Shown: positions 16,602 through 26,316, counted from the first letter of the stretch. The stretch: DNA of 64,000 bases from an uncultured Bacteroidales bacterium (GCA_902774335.1 CACYHW010000005.1:1-64000), one strand, 5' to 3'. Numbers and translations: made by a program. Notes: generated from the sequence alone by a model not told the origin.

Positions 16602-18169
16602 CAGAACTCACTTGTAAAGTGGAACTTTATATGCTTAAAGTCAATCTGAGCCATCTGCAGAACATAGCCGCTGTCGGCCAGGAACACGTCACGACCCTCC
16701 ATATCGGTAGCCATGAACTGATACTTGCGTTTCTTGAACGCCTCCAGCTCGGCCTCGTCGTCGCTCTCAATCCAGCAGGCCTTGTAGAGGCTGGCGGGCT
16801 CCCAACGGCACAGAGCGTTGTACTCATGCTCCAGACGGTACTGGATAACCTCGAACTGAAGCTGACCTACTGTACCGATGAGCTTGCGGCCGTTGAACTG
16901 GTTGATGAACATCTGGGCTACACCCTCACCCATAAGCTGGTCGATACCCTTGGCAAGCTGCTTGGCACGCATGGGATCGGCGTTCTCAATATACTTGAAC
17001 ATCTCGGGCGAGAAGCTGGGCAGACCCTTGAAGTGCAGTTTCTCTCCCTGGGTCAGGGTATCACCGATCTTGAAGTTTCCGGTATCCGGAAGGCCGATGA
17101 TATCGCCCGGCCAGGCCTCCTCGATGGTACTCTTGCGCTGCGCCATGAACTGGGTGGGCGACGAGAAGCGGAAGGTCTTGTCCAGACGTACATGATAATA
17201 GGGCTCATTACGCTGGAATCGGCCCGAGCAGACCTTGCAGAATGCTACCGATGAGCGGTGGTTGGGGTCAATGTTAGCCGTGATCTTGAAGATGAATCCG
17301 GTGAACTTGTTGTCCTCGGGCTCAACCAAACGCTCCAGAGCCTGAGTAGGACGCGGACTGGGTGCTATACGCACAAAGCAGTTGAGCAGCTCCTGCACAC
17401 CGAAGTTGTTCAGGGCCGATCCAAAGAATACGGGAGCCAGATCGCCGGCCAGATACTGCTCGCGGTCAAACGGCTCGTAAACACCGTCAATGAGTTCCAG
17501 GTCGGAACGGAGCTTTGCAGCCTCGCGCTCACCCACATGGGCCTCAAGGTCGGCACTGTTTATATCGACCTCGACCTTCTCGGTCACCTTCTGCTTATCG
17601 GGGGTGAAAAGGTCAAGTTTCTGCTCGTAGATGTTATATACGCCTTTAAAGCGGGCTCCCTTCTCGATAGGCCAGCTAAGGGGGCGTACATGTATCTGAA
17701 GTTCCTCCTCAAGCTCGTCCAGCAGGTCAAAGGGATCGTTACCCTCACGGTCCAGCTTGTTGACAAAGACTATCACCGGAGTCTTGCGCATGCGGCACAC
17801 CTCCATGAGGCGGCGTGTCTGCAGCTCCACGCCCTTGGCACTGTCAATCACGATGATGACACTGTCCACGGCAGTCAGCGTGCGGAACGTATCCTCGGCA
17901 AAATCCTGGTGACCCGGAGTATCCAGAATGTTAATCTTGTATCCTTCATAGTCAAACTCCATCACTGATGTGGTGACGGATATTCCACGCTGTTTCTCAA
18001 TATCCATCCAGTCGGATGTAGCGGTCTTGCGGATCTTATTGGACTTGACCGCTCCGGCAACCTGTATCTGACCGCCGAACAGCAGGAACTTCTCGGTAAG
18101 CGTAGTCTTACCGGCATCAGGGTGCGATACAATCGCAAACGTACGTCTTCTATTTATTTCTTCAATCAT
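16601..18169 (-). CDS. prfC: Peptide chain release factor 3
   Basis: RF3 is a ribosome-associated GTPase that recycles RF1/RF2. It is 522 aa from ATG 18169. [13 protein letters not shown] is G1, RGISV is switch I, DTPGHQDF is G3 with the catalytic histidine intact, and NKLDRE is G4. Domains II and III follow. These canonical motifs contrast with the degenerate EF-G at 3079-5229. The open frame extends two codons to a TTG, but the ATG is preferred. It follows the DUF4924 gene after two bases. Confidence 0.93.
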   Translation of the reverse strand: MIEEINRRRTFAIVSHPDAGKTTLTEKFLLFGGQIQVAGAVKSNKIRKTATSDWMDIEKQRGISVTTSVMEFDYEGYKINILDTPGHQDFAEDTFRTLTAVDSVIIVIDSAKGVELQTRRLMEVCRMRKTPVIVFVNKLDREGNDPFDLLDELEEELQIHVRPLSWPIEKGARFKGVYNIYEQKLDLFTPDKQKVTEKVEVDINSADLEAHVGEREAAKLRSDLELIDGVYEPFDREQYLAGDLAPVFFGSALNNFGVQELLNCFVRIAPSPRPTQALERLVEPEDNKFTGFIFKITANIDPNHRSSVAFCKVCSGRFQRNEPYYHVRLDKTFRFSSPTQFMAQRKSTIEEAWPGDIIGLPDTGNFKIGDTLTQGEKLHFKGLPSFSPEMFKYIENADPMRAKQLAKGIDQLMGEGVAQMFINQFNGRKLIGTVGQLQFEVIQYRLEHEYNALCRWEPASLYKACWIESDDEAELEAFKKRKYQFMATDMEGRDVFLADSGYVLQMAQIDFKHIKFHFTSEF

Positions 18170-18171
18170 AA

Positions 18172-18717
18172 TCAATCTAATTCCAGCGTACCGGCCTTAT
18201 CCTCCTTGTAGAGCATGGCCAGCTTTGAGATGAATGCCGATACGGCCGTCACAGCCTGGGCGGTACCGCCGCTTACGGGCTTGCCCTGCACCTTGAGCAT
18301 CCATACTCCGTACAGCAAGTTGAAACAGTCACGGAGTTCCTCATTCTGCTCCTCATGGTTCTTGGCGCGGAACTCCACGATGAACGGCAGGGCCTTGTAG
18401 TAGAGATCCCTGTACTCAGGCTGCTTGTGTGACTCAAGCAGGCGTGAATGCAGATCCTCCAACAGCACCAGGACGTTCTCGTTAACCTGCAGGTGACCTG
18501 TCTGGGTCTTGCCCTCCACACGCATCATCTCTATCAGGTCATCATACCACTGTTTCCATTCGCGGCATTCGGACTCACTGCGTCCGCTGCCCTTTATCAC
18601 GGTATCATACAGCCGGTCGCTGTCAAGTCCGGCCGCACGCAATATATCCTCCACCTGCCACATGTAGAGCAGGTATTCGGCTATGTTCTTTTCTCTCAGT
18701 TCTTTCTGGACAAACAT
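18172..18717 (-). CDS. DUF4924 family protein
   Basis: A 181-aa soluble, mainly helical protein opening [20 protein letters not shown], which matches the Bacteroidales DUF4924 family. It has no signal peptide, membrane helix or recognisable catalytic motif. Its place immediately before prfC and after the LysE gene is conserved in relatives as far as I recall. The function is unknown. A helical binding role is only a guess. Confidence 0.75.
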   Translation of the reverse strand: MFVQKELREKNIAEYLLYMWQVEDILRAAGLDSDRLYDTVIKGSGRSESECREWKQWYDDLIEMMRVEGKTQTGHLQVNENVLVLLEDLHSRLLESHKQPEYRDLYYKALPFIVEFRAKNHEEQNEELRDCFNLLYGVWMLKVQGKPVSGGTAQAVTAVSAFISKLAMLYKEDKAGTLELD

Positions 18718-18718
18718 A

Positions 18719-19366
18719 TCAGAGTTTTATCAAAATGGTAGTGCACCACGCAACGGCGGCCACTATCAGTATGGTTCCAAGCACCCTGTTTATCATCCAC
18801 AGCCCGCGCAAATCAAAACGGTTGCGCAGCTTGTTTATCAGAGTCGACAGGGTCAGCCACCAGCAAACATCGCCCAAAAGGACAAACAGGTAGGTCTGCA
18901 TCTTGACAGCAGTGGTAAAGTCATCCACCGGCAGTGAGAAGAATGCAAACAGGCCCATGTAAAAGAACACCACAAGAGGGTTCACTATGGCCACCAGGAA
19001 TCCCGTGATCATTATCTGCCAGATGGAATCCTTTTTGACCTTGACCTCCTTGGATGCTGCCAGGGGATTATTCCTGACAGTCGTAATGCCAAACACAAGC
19101 AGCAGGGCACAACCGGCCAGTTTGACCGTCGTAGCTATGGCAGGGTTCTCGAGATAGCCCAGCACCAGCGACAGGCACATCATGGTGACCATGATGTAGA
19201 AGGCATCACTTACAGACACTCCAAGGCCGGTTAGAAATCCTTTCCACCGGCCTTTGTTCAGTGTTCTCTGAATGACAAGCACCCCCGACGGACCCGTCGG
19301 GGCTGCTGCCAGAAATCCTATAGTCATGCCCTTGAGAACAAGCTCAAGGACTGATATGTCAATCAT
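18719..19366 (-). CDS. LysE family translocator
   Basis: A 215-aa inner-membrane protein with six predicted hydrophobic helices. The N-terminal GFLAAAPTGPSGVLVIQRTL is the LysE/RhtB signature, in which the aspartate or proline-glycine motif lies in helix 1. Members export amino acids or related metabolites. The substrate is unknown here. The start overlaps the preceding DUF5723 gene by eight bases, so translation is probably coupled. Confidence 0.85.
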   Translation of the reverse strand: MIDISVLELVLKGMTIGFLAAAPTGPSGVLVIQRTLNKGRWKGFLTGLGVSVSDAFYIMVTMMCLSLVLGYLENPAIATTVKLAGCALLLVFGITTVRNNPLAASKEVKVKKDSIWQIMITGFLVAIVNPLVVFFYMGLFAFFSLPVDDFTTAVKMQTYLFVLLGDVCWWLTLSTLINKLRNRFDLRGLWMINRVLGTILIVAAVAWCTTILIKL

Positions 19367-20768
19367 CTATTCTACTGCGTTTCTTTCCGAATGCAAAGTT
19401 AAGACCCAGACTGAAGTTCAATCCAAAATCGTGCAAAGGTACAAATTGTGGATTAAATTCTGCCTTAAGATGGTCAATTGCAACGAAGAAATTTATGCCG
19501 GCAGGGTGCATATTGAGCAAAACACCTACCGATGAGCCTATAGTAGAAGCGCAATAGTTACCGGAAATATCGAACCAACCGCACGGTGACAGGCTGACCG
19601 ATGTACGTGACTCGAAGAACGAATACATGCCGGTACGGTATGTCATCAACTCACCGAATGAAACCCACTTGGCAAAAGGCATCTCATACTCCACACCCAG
19701 TCTGGCTGTAGCGGCAAGTGCCACACGCTCGGGCTTATCGGTCGTGCCGGTCTGATAGAGCTTGATCATATCCTTGAAGTCATCGGAGATCTGATCCATG
19801 GTCTCATCGTTGTTGTCGCCGTCCACGCTGTAGTTGTTGAAGCCTTCAAACTCCACATACTCGTTGTTATTGGTGGCAAAGGTGTGCATCTCGGCCCAAC
19901 TGATAAAGCCAAGATCGGTGATTGCGGCCGAGACCTTGAGTCCTTCGACCAGATCCTTGAAATCATACTCGGCACCCAGATCAACTGCAAAGCCGTGGCT
20001 TCCGGGGATCTTGAACTTGTAACCGTCGATACCGTCGAACGTCTGGTCCTGTGGATCCAGTTTATACTCGGCACCGGGAACGGAGGCCTTGATCGTACCG
20101 TTTGACCTTACGCGCCATGCATCGTCACCCAGCTGGGCATCGATCTCGTTGATGGTGATATCGGCATATGCCAGACCCTCCAGGAACTTGAGTCCCAGAC
20201 CTACGGTCAGGTTCTCGCCGATCTTGTGGGAATGGGTAAGAGAAGCCTCCAGGTAGGATGTGGTGTTGATATTGATATCCTTGATCAGATAATTACCGTT
20301 GGCAAGGCTCGCCTTCATGAATCCGAAGAGTTCCTGAGGCATGGATATCTGCTCGGTGTTCCTGACTTTGAGGTTGAAGGTTGTAAAACCATTCTTTCCG
20401 CCAATACCCAAAGCAATGATGTCCATATTGACACCCACGTCAAAACGGGCGCCGTTGGGCATATCGTCCAGGAACTTCTTGGCATCGATATCCGGGCTCA
20501 TGAATGTGGTAAGCATACCGGGCTTGGACGTGGACTCATACAGGAAGTTGGCCAGACCGACCGAACTGCGGGCATCGATCTGAATATTGCTCAGCGCGGG
20601 AATGGCCATGAACACCTTACGCTCGGGAGCAAAGGCGGGATTAAGCTGATAGCGCTGGTTGAAACCCTCCAGGAAATATGCAGAACTTGAACTCTGTGCA
20701 GATGAAGCTATCGTCACAAGCAGCATTGAAACTACTATTAATGACCTTCTGATAATATGCTTTTTCAT
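19359..20768 (-). CDS. DUF5723 outer-membrane beta-barrel protein
   Basis: A 469-aa exported protein. The signal peptide is about residues 1-24 (MKKHIIRRSL... ending ASSAQS). The rest alternates polar and aromatic residues, typical of an outer-membrane barrel, and resembles the Bacteroidota DUF5723 family. It lies 24 bases downstream of a 1007-residue lipoprotein gene, which suggests the two act together at the outer membrane. The C-terminal FAFGKKRSRIDD lacks a final aromatic. No function is known. Confidence 0.75.
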   Translation of the reverse strand: MKKHIIRRSLIVVSMLLVTIASSAQSSSSAYFLEGFNQRYQLNPAFAPERKVFMAIPALSNIQIDARSSVGLANFLYESTSKPGMLTTFMSPDIDAKKFLDDMPNGARFDVGVNMDIIALGIGGKNGFTTFNLKVRNTEQISMPQELFGFMKASLANGNYLIKDININTTSYLEASLTHSHKIGENLTVGLGLKFLEGLAYADITINEIDAQLGDDAWRVRSNGTIKASVPGAEYKLDPQDQTFDGIDGYKFKIPGSHGFAVDLGAEYDFKDLVEGLKVSAAITDLGFISWAEMHTFATNNNEYVEFEGFNNYSVDGDNNDETMDQISDDFKDMIKLYQTGTTDKPERVALAATARLGVEYEMPFAKWVSFGELMTYRTGMYSFFESRTSVSLSPCGWFDISGNYCASTIGSSVGVLLNMHPAGINFFVAIDHLKAEFNPQFVPLHDFGLNFSLGLNFAFGKKRSRIDD

Positions 20769-20792
20769 AACTTTTTCTCTGTTTGAGGGTTA

Positions 20793-23700
20793 TTACTTGT
20801 CTTCTTCGGTCAGGTCAACCTTGAGGCCCTGAGGCAACAGGATGCGCAGCTTCTTGATCCACAGCCACTGACCCTCATGTATACTTGAACTCTCGTTGCC
20901 CGAATCGCAGGCTGCCACGAATACGATGGACTCCAGGTCGGCCAGGCGCTTACCGTTCCTGATATCAACACCCAGAATCATCTGAGACTCGGTAATGGTA
21001 TCGTTTCCGGCTTCTATCACGCATGAATCGATCTTGATGTCATCCATTTCGTTTCCGTACTTGTCGTATGCAGTAGCCACGAGCTTGACGCCCAGAGGTA
21101 TGGTGCTCTGGATATCGGCAATGAGTTTCATCTCGGTTGCGTCAATCTTGTCGGCCACTTCCTCAAGATCCTTGCTCAGGTCCTTGATGGTATCCGAATA
21201 CTCCACATAGAGGCTGTCGAATGCCAGAGGTATTGTAACGTCATAACTGCCCTTTACATAGAGAGGACGGGTAAGGTCCACAAAGTGGTTAACGCTCTGG
21301 TCTATACCTGCGTTGAGGTTGAACTCAATCTTGTCAGGTATGGTTGTCATGAGTTCTGACAGACGTCCCATGCGAACAAAGATTGTATCCTCGGACTCTC
21401 TTTCAGGTCTCTCGTTCTTGTATATAACCAATGCTGTGGTACGATGATCCTGCAGTGAGTCGCACTTGGGCAGATGAATGGTTCCGTGATCCGGAGCAAT
21501 CCTGGCAGCAATGGTATCACCATTGGCGTCGAGTGACGAAATGCTCAGGTCAAGATCGATGGGAAGTGTTATTGAGCTGGTCAGGTTGATAACAATCTGA
21601 GGATCGCTCAGTGAGAGTGTATTCTTGTCATTCTGGAAGAAGTCATTGTCCTCGCCAAGCGAGAGCTCAACCAGTTCATGTACATCCTCGATATCCGGAT
21701 CCACCTTTCCGTAGGCCGACTTGACGTGGATGTCATTGAAACTTACAGTAGGAGTAACCACGATCTCATCCAGACCCTGCAAGCCAAGGTTCTGCTCGCC
21801 TACAGTTGCCACACCGGTAATGTCGACAGTCTGGTTCAGGAGTTCCAGATGTCCGTCAATGATATCAAGAGGCTCATCAAACTCCAGTCCTGCAATATTG
21901 AAGCCGGAGATGGTAAGACCGGGACCGTATTCGTTAAGTTCATTCTGTGTAATGGTCTTGTTGATGACAATCGCACCTGAGAACTTATCGACATAGATAT
22001 TAGGATCGGTGCCCACATACTCTATCTTGATAAAATCGGGAAGATTGATGGTCAGGGCCGATATGGTCATCTCGGTAATCTCGTTAGGTACACCTGAGAA
22101 CTTGAGGTTCATGGTTACACCTGCAGGATTGTTGTCATCAATATCGATACGGCTTATTGAGACAAGTGACTTGTCTATACCATCCTTCTCGATATCGATT
22201 GTTGTCGAGCTGGCAAGATCGGTTCTGATCTCGGAGGTGGTGAAATCGGCATCCTCGATCACAAGCTGTCCGGAAACCTTGAAGGTTACAACCTGATCCT
22301 TAAGAGACTTGAGATCCTGGGAGTTAAGACCCAGCTTGGGAGCTATAACGATGTGTGTCGAATACTCGACGTCATTATCCATTGTAATAGTTCCGTTATC
22401 CTTGTCCACCTCCTTGTCCAGGTTAAGCTTCTTGATATAGAGAACTACATCCGTGCCCTTGGCCTTGGTCGGGTCGATAATAAGGATGTTGGTATTCACA
22501 CCATCCGATGTCCAGTAGCCCTTTCCTTCCAGTGAACGGTCCTTGTCGAACTCGAAATCATTGGAGAAGACAAGACGTATGGCGCTGGTGTTGTCAAACT
22601 CGAAGGGAGTGATATCGAAAGCGGGGATGGAGAGGGTTATATAACTCTCATTCTTATCAAAGTCGATGCTGTTGATACGCTTCATACCGCCAAGTCCCTT
22701 GATCTGGAAGCTTGAAGTCAAGGTTGAATCCATATCGGCAACATCCTTTGCTTTGGTATCAACCGAGAAGTCCTGGATTTTGAGGGCTGTATCCATATCC
22801 ACCTTTACGAACATCTGGCCTGTTCCCTTTGAGACACCTGATATCTTGAGGTCCAGCGAGCATGTGATGTCACCCGAGTAGTCGATTGAGTGTCCCTTGT
22901 CCGAGAAATCGGCCGAAACCATATAGAACGACAGGGGCAGCACCTTGCTCTCATTGGCAGCGAACTGCTTGACATGCTGAGTTGAATTCATCGTTATTCG
23001 GAACTCGTTCTTCTTGCCGCCCTGTCCGGTTACCTCGATGTTACCCTCAGTTATATACTGGGACAGCTGATTATCCTTGGCAAGGATAAAGTTTTCAGGG
23101 AACGATATGGTCAGATTCTCAATGCTGATCTGAGGATTATCCAGAACTGAATAGATACCGGTCAGGTCAACGTTGAAGAGCATCTTCTGTCCGCCATCAA
23201 TCGCATTCTCACCGAAGTAGATGGCATTGAGCTTCTCGACCTCCTCAGGAAGGGTATACGAGAAACGAATGCTGTGCGTCTGCGTAGGAACAGGAAGCGA
23301 GAAGTTTGTCAGGGGTACTCCGGCAACACCTACGGGATATTTGTTGGTCTCGACTCCGATCGAAATAGGATTGAAGTTGTCACCCATGGACTCAAGGTTA
23401 ACGCTGCCTACCTCAAGGGTATTGCTGCTCTCCTGTCCGGGGATATTAAGTGAGAGGTCCTCCTTTTTAGGCACTGCAAACTTTGTGCTGATGGAGTTGA
23501 TGGTGGGAGGATCGATCCTGATGCTCAGAGGCTCGATGTCGACCTTTACGCAATCGACCTTGCCGTCCATTGTGATGCCGAATGTACCGTCATCCAGTTT
23601 CTTGAGCATTGAATCATCACCGTCAATCTTGATAAGGGAATCCAGATACAGGGTATCAAGACTGCCCAGGGGGATTGAAAGACCGCCGGGGCCTATCTGC

Positions 23701-23816
23701 ATATCCAGACTGATTTCCTTGTTAAGGTCTAGTTCATTGGTTGTCGTCAGACAGGAACCAAGGCCAAATGCGGCAATAAGCCCGCAAAGAGCCAATGATC
23801 TGTTGATTTTTTCCAT
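20793..23816 (-). CDS. Large beta-rich lipoprotein, unknown function
   Basis: A 1007-aa protein with signal peptide MEKINRSLALCGLIAAFGLG and lipobox cysteine C22. The mature part is almost entirely alternating hydrophobic and polar strands with many Asp, Ser, Thr and Ile, suggestive of repeated immunoglobulin-like or beta-sandwich domains. Segments of the form SIP-L-DLxLxISG recur, but I could not define exact repeats by eye. There is no catalytic motif, no SusD or TonB signature and no C-terminal sorting domain. The DUF5723 barrel gene follows after 24 bases. A surface or periplasmic structural role is inferred. Homologues probably exist in Bacteroidales, but I do not recognise a named family. 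Confidence 0.8.
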   Translation of the reverse strand: MEKINRSLALCGLIAAFGLGSCLTTTNELDLNKEISLDMQIGPGGLSIPLGSLDTLYLDSLIKIDGDDSMLKKLDDGTFGITMDGKVDCVKVDIEPLSIRIDPPTINSISTKFAVPKKEDLSLNIPGQESSNTLEVGSVNLESMGDNFNPISIGVETNKYPVGVAGVPLTNFSLPVPTQTHSIRFSYTLPEEVEKLNAIYFGENAIDGGQKMLFNVDLTGIYSVLDNPQISIENLTISFPENFILAKDNQLSQYITEGNIEVTGQGGKKNEFRITMNSTQHVKQFAANESKVLPLSFYMVSADFSDKGHSIDYSGDITCSLDLKISGVSKGTGQMFVKVDMDTALKIQDFSVDTKAKDVADMDSTLTSSFQIKGLGGMKRINSIDFDKNESYITLSIPAFDITPFEFDNTSAIRLVFSNDFEFDKDRSLEGKGYWTSDGVNTNILIIDPTKAKGTDVVLYIKKLNLDKEVDKDNGTITMDNDVEYSTHIVIAPKLGLNSQDLKSLKDQVVTFKVSGQLVIEDADFTTSEIRTDLASSTTIDIEKDGIDKSLVSISRIDIDDNNPAGVTMNLKFSGVPNEITEMTISALTINLPDFIKIEYVGTDPNIYVDKFSGAIVINKTITQNELNEYGPGLTISGFNIAGLEFDEPLDIIDGHLELLNQTVDITGVATVGEQNLGLQGLDEIVVTPTVSFNDIHVKSAYGKVDPDIEDVHELVELSLGEDNDFFQNDKNTLSLSDPQIVINLTSSITLPIDLDLSISSLDANGDTIAARIAPDHGTIHLPKCDSLQDHRTTALVIYKNERPERESEDTIFVRMGRLSELMTTIPDKIEFNLNAGIDQSVNHFVDLTRPLYVKGSYDVTIPLAFDSLYVEYSDTIKDLSKDLEEVADKIDATEMKLIADIQSTIPLGVKLVATAYDKYGNEMDDIKIDSCVIEAGNDTITESQMILGVDIRNGKRLADLESIVFVAACDSGNESSSIHEGQWLWIKKLRILLPQGLKVDLTEEDK

Positions 23817-23871
23817 AAGGTTTATAATTGGTTTAGTTATTTATTACCTGTTAAGAGGCACATTGATATCG

Positions 23872-23879
23872 CAAAGATA
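23872..23879 (-). promoter_or_regulatory. -7 box of the large lipoprotein operon
   Basis: TATCTTTG (complement of 23872-23879), 55 bases upstream of the lipoprotein ATG. There is no TTTG at the expected distance: that position falls inside the terminator palindrome of the gene before it. Confidence 0.45.
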
Positions 23880-23880
23880 C

Positions 23881-23910
23881 AAAAAAGGAGTACACACGCG
23901 CGTGTGCACC
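23881..23910 (-). terminator. Terminator after gldE
   Basis: On the minus strand GTGCACAC-GCGC-GTGTGTAC forms an 8-bp stem with one G-U pair and a 4-base loop, then TCC and six T. The core 23893-23906 is a perfect 14-bp palindrome. It lies 28 bases past the gldE stop and directly abuts the next promoter box. Confidence 0.75.
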
Positions 23911-23937
23911 AAGAAAAATTTAAAAATTGTGAAAAAT

Positions 23938-25254
23938 TTATTCTTCCCGCTCTGATTTGTCGTGACGGCGGACGGTTACGCGGATGCCGGACAGACGGCG
24001 TTCCTTCTTTTCCATAACCTTGAGTATCAGGTCCTTGCAGACAAGCTCCTCGTCCTTTTTGGGGAAATCACCCTTGAGCTCCAAAAGGAAACCTGCCAGG
24101 GTATCGGCCTCGCCCACCACCTGAGCATAGTCATCCTCGTCCAGATCGACTATCCTGAAGAAGTCCGAGAGCAGGGTCTTGCCCTCAAAAACATAGGTGT
24201 CGGGACCCGTCTTGCGGTAGCTGACGGAGTCGTCGTCAAACTCGTCGTTTATCTCGCCAAGTATCTCCTCAATAACATCCTCCAGGGTAACCAGGCCCGA
24301 TGTGCCGCCGAACTCATCAACCACAATGGCCATATGTACGCGGCCTGTCTGGAAGTCATGAAGGAGGTCGTCAATCTTACGGGTCTCGGGCACAAAGAAG
24401 GCGGGACGGATAAGCGACTGCCAGCGGAAACCGTCACCCTTTTCCAGGTAAGGCAGAAGGTCCTTTATGTAAAGAATTCCCTTAATGTTATCGGATGTAC
24501 CGGAATAGACCGGAACGCGGGAATAGAAGTTCTCCTTGATACATTTCATGACATCACCGTAACCGGCGCGGATATCGAGCATGATCATGTCGATTCTGGA
24601 TGTCATTATATCCACAACCGTTTCATCGCCAAAGCGTATTACACCCTCCAGAAGCTGGTGCTCGTCCTGTATGTCATCCGAGTCCGTAAGCTCCAGAGCA
24701 TGCTCCAGCTGGTCCACCGAAATGTTGAAGTTTTTCTTAGACTGCACATGATCCGACAAAACCTTGGAACGCATAAGCATTGAGGATGCCGGACGCAGCA
24801 GAACCGTCAGAACGGCAAGCAGAGGAGCCGCCCTCAGGCTGAACGAAAGCGAGTTGTGTGCGGAGTAGAGTTTGGGGATTATCTCGCCGAACAGCAGGAG
24901 CACAAAGGTGAGTATGACTGTCAGGACCAGAAACTCCACCCACTCGGCACCGAACGACATCATCTGCGAGAAGGCCAGGTCCAGCAGCAGGATTATGGCC
25001 ACGTTGACCAGATTGTTGGCGGTCAGGATGGTAGCCAGCAGACGCTCCGAGTCAGACAGGAGCGAATCGGCCTTGCGGCCGCGGAAGGATTCATCCTGGG
25101 ATATACGCTTGAGCTCCTCGGGCGAAAGCGAGAAAAACGATGTCTCGGAAGCCGATACGAATCCGGACAGAATCAAAAGAAGCAGGGCCGTCACAATTGC
25201 TATGACGGACCCCGCTGTTGGAGCATCGAATCCGACTGCCCAACCGGCAGTCAT
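23938..25254 (-). CDS. gldE: GldE-like CNNM/CBS-domain transporter protein
   Basis: A 438-aa membrane protein of the CorC/HlyC superfamily. Residues about 15-200 form a CNNM (DUF21) domain with GFVSASETSFFSLSPEELKRI and three or four helices. Two CBS domains follow (about 215-335), with VDEFGGTSGLVTLEDVIEEI, and then a CorC_HlyC domain (about 350-430). In gliding Bacteroidota GldE is needed for motility or lipoprotein handling. In non-gliding gut species the role is unclear, and metal transport is possible. ATG 25254 is preferred over TTG 25266. It follows ssb after 47 bases, the arrangement usual in the phylum. Confidence 0.82.
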   Translation of the reverse strand: MTAGWAVGFDAPTAGSVIAIVTALLLLILSGFVSASETSFFSLSPEELKRISQDESFRGRKADSLLSDSERLLATILTANNLVNVAIILLLDLAFSQMMSFGAEWVEFLVLTVILTFVLLLFGEIIPKLYSAHNSLSFSLRAAPLLAVLTVLLRPASSMLMRSKVLSDHVQSKKNFNISVDQLEHALELTDSDDIQDEHQLLEGVIRFGDETVVDIMTSRIDMIMLDIRAGYGDVMKCIKENFYSRVPVYSGTSDNIKGILYIKDLLPYLEKGDGFRWQSLIRPAFFVPETRKIDDLLHDFQTGRVHMAIVVDEFGGTSGLVTLEDVIEEILGEINDEFDDDSVSYRKTGPDTYVFEGKTLLSDFFRIVDLDEDDYAQVVGEADTLAGFLLELKGDFPKKDEELVCKDLILKVMEKKERRLSGIRVTVRRHDKSEREE

Positions 25255-25301
25255 CTCCGAGATCAAAAATAGACCAGTTTCTATAACTCTACGGATTTAA
25301 T

Positions 25302-25709
25302 TCAAAAAGGAACATCGTTGCTTCCGGGCTCGGGCTGAGCGGGAGCAGCTGCCTGAGCAGCATCCTGTTTAGCCTGCGGCCTGCCAAGCATCTCCATAGA
25401 ATCCACAAAAATCTCGGTAACATAACGCTTCACGCCGTTCTGATCATCATAACTGCGGTTGCGGATGCTGCCCTCGACATAGATCTTGTCGCCTTTGTGG
25501 ACGTATTTTTCAACGGTCTCGGCCAATCCTCTCCAAAATACGAGGTTGTGCCATTCGGTACGTTCAGGCACCTGAGTGCCATTCTGAGCAGTGTAGCCAC
25601 GTTCTGTCGTGGCCAGGGTAAGATTAGCTACACAAACATGGTTGTCCAGATATCTGACATCCGGATCCTTACCCACATTACCAACTAAAATTGCTTTGTT
25701 AATTGACAT
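25302..25709 (-). CDS. ssb: Single-stranded DNA-binding protein
   Basis: A 135-aa SSB. The N-terminal OB fold (about 1-105) opens MSINKAILVGNVGKDPDVRY, with the family motif TEWHNLVFWRGLAE. A glutamine/alanine/proline-rich linker follows, and the acidic tip ends DVPF, the peptide that recruits repair and replication partners. The length is short but ordinary for Bacteroidota. It is expressed from its own promoter (25738-25769), divergent from HU, and probably cotranscribed with gldE. Confidence 0.93.
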   Translation of the reverse strand: MSINKAILVGNVGKDPDVRYLDNHVCVANLTLATTERGYTAQNGTQVPERTEWHNLVFWRGLAETVEKYVHKGDKIYVEGSIRNRSYDDQNGVKRYVTEIFVDSMEMLGRPQAKQDAAQAAAPAQPEPGSNDVPF

Positions 25710-25737
25710 AGTAAATAGGTATTAAACATTTCGACAG

Positions 25738-25769
25738 CAAATATAGTCACTGGATAAGAGGAAACCAAA
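25738..25769 (-). promoter_or_regulatory. ssb promoter
   Basis: TTTG (complement of 25766-25769), 20 bases, TATATTTG (complement of 25738-25745). This is an exact consensus pair, with a leader of about 25 bases. Confidence 0.7.
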
Positions 25770-25824
25770 ACTAACTGAGGTTTTTTTAACACCCGAAAAA
25801 ATTCACATAAAATCACAGTAAAAG

Positions 25825-25856
25825 TTTTCCATATCCCCAAAAAACAATTACTTTTG
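25825..25856 (+). promoter_or_regulatory. HU gene promoter
   Basis: TACTTTTG at 25849-25856 fits TAnnTTTG. A TTTT at 25825-25828, 20 bases upstream, stands in for the -33 TTTG. The leader is about 43 bases. Confidence 0.55.
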
Positions 25857-25903
25857 CAATCCGAAAACGAAAAGCGACATTTAAGACTTAAATTATTGAC
25901 AAT

Positions 25904-26179
25904 ATGACAAAAGCAGAAGTTGTAAGCGAGATCGCAAAGAAGACCGGTATTGACAAGGCCGACGTTCTTGCATGCGTAGAGGGTTTCATGGAGGTTGTCA
26001 AGGGTTCACTCGAGAACGACGAGAACGTTTATCTGAGAGGATTCGGAAGCTTCATCACCAAGAAGAGAGCTGCCAAGGCCGCCCGTGATATTCTCAAGAA
26101 CACTACAATCACCGTTCCTGAGCACAAGATCCCCGCATTCAAGCCGGCTAAGACCTTCGCTGCTGCTGTAAGAAAGTAA
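25904..26179 (+). CDS. hup: HU-family DNA-binding protein
   Basis: A 91-aa nucleoid protein of the HU/IHF family. Helical N-terminus MTKAEVVSEIAKKTGIDKAD, then the beta-arm region with GFGSFITKKRAAKAARD and the conserved proline-containing segment IPAFKPAKTF. It bends and compacts DNA. The length and motifs fit HU better than IHF, and no paired subunit gene is nearby. A 29-codon basic protein gene follows after 25 bases. Confidence 0.95.
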   Translation: MTKAEVVSEIAKKTGIDKADVLACVEGFMEVVKGSLENDENVYLRGFGSFITKKRAAKAARDILKNTTITVPEHKIPAFKPAKTFAAAVRK

Positions 26180-26204
26180 TAGTTAACCCAAAATTATAAC
26201 AGTT

Positions 26205-26294
26205 ATGCCAAGCGGTAAAAAGAAGAAAAGACATAAGATGTCTACGCACAAGCGTAAAAAAAGACTGAGAAAGAACAGACATAAGAGCAAATAA
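26205..26294 (+). CDS. Small basic protein, bS22/mS38-like (AURKAIP1/COX24 family)
   Basis: A 29-residue ORF, MPSGKKKKRHKMSTHKRKKR followed by LRKNRHKSK. More than half the residues are Lys, Arg or His. The KRKKRLRK core is the signature of the AURKAIP1/COX24 (mS38) family, whose mycobacterial member bS22 binds the small ribosomal subunit near the decoding centre. Small proteins of this type are conserved in Bacteroidota. It is probably cotranscribed with HU and stops before the hairpin at 26317-26362. A ribosomal role is inferred from the family resemblance. Confidence 0.8.
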   Translation: MPSGKKKKRHKMSTHKRKKRLRKNRHKSK

Positions 26295-26316
26295 GCCAAG
26301 TCTGATTAGACCTCTC

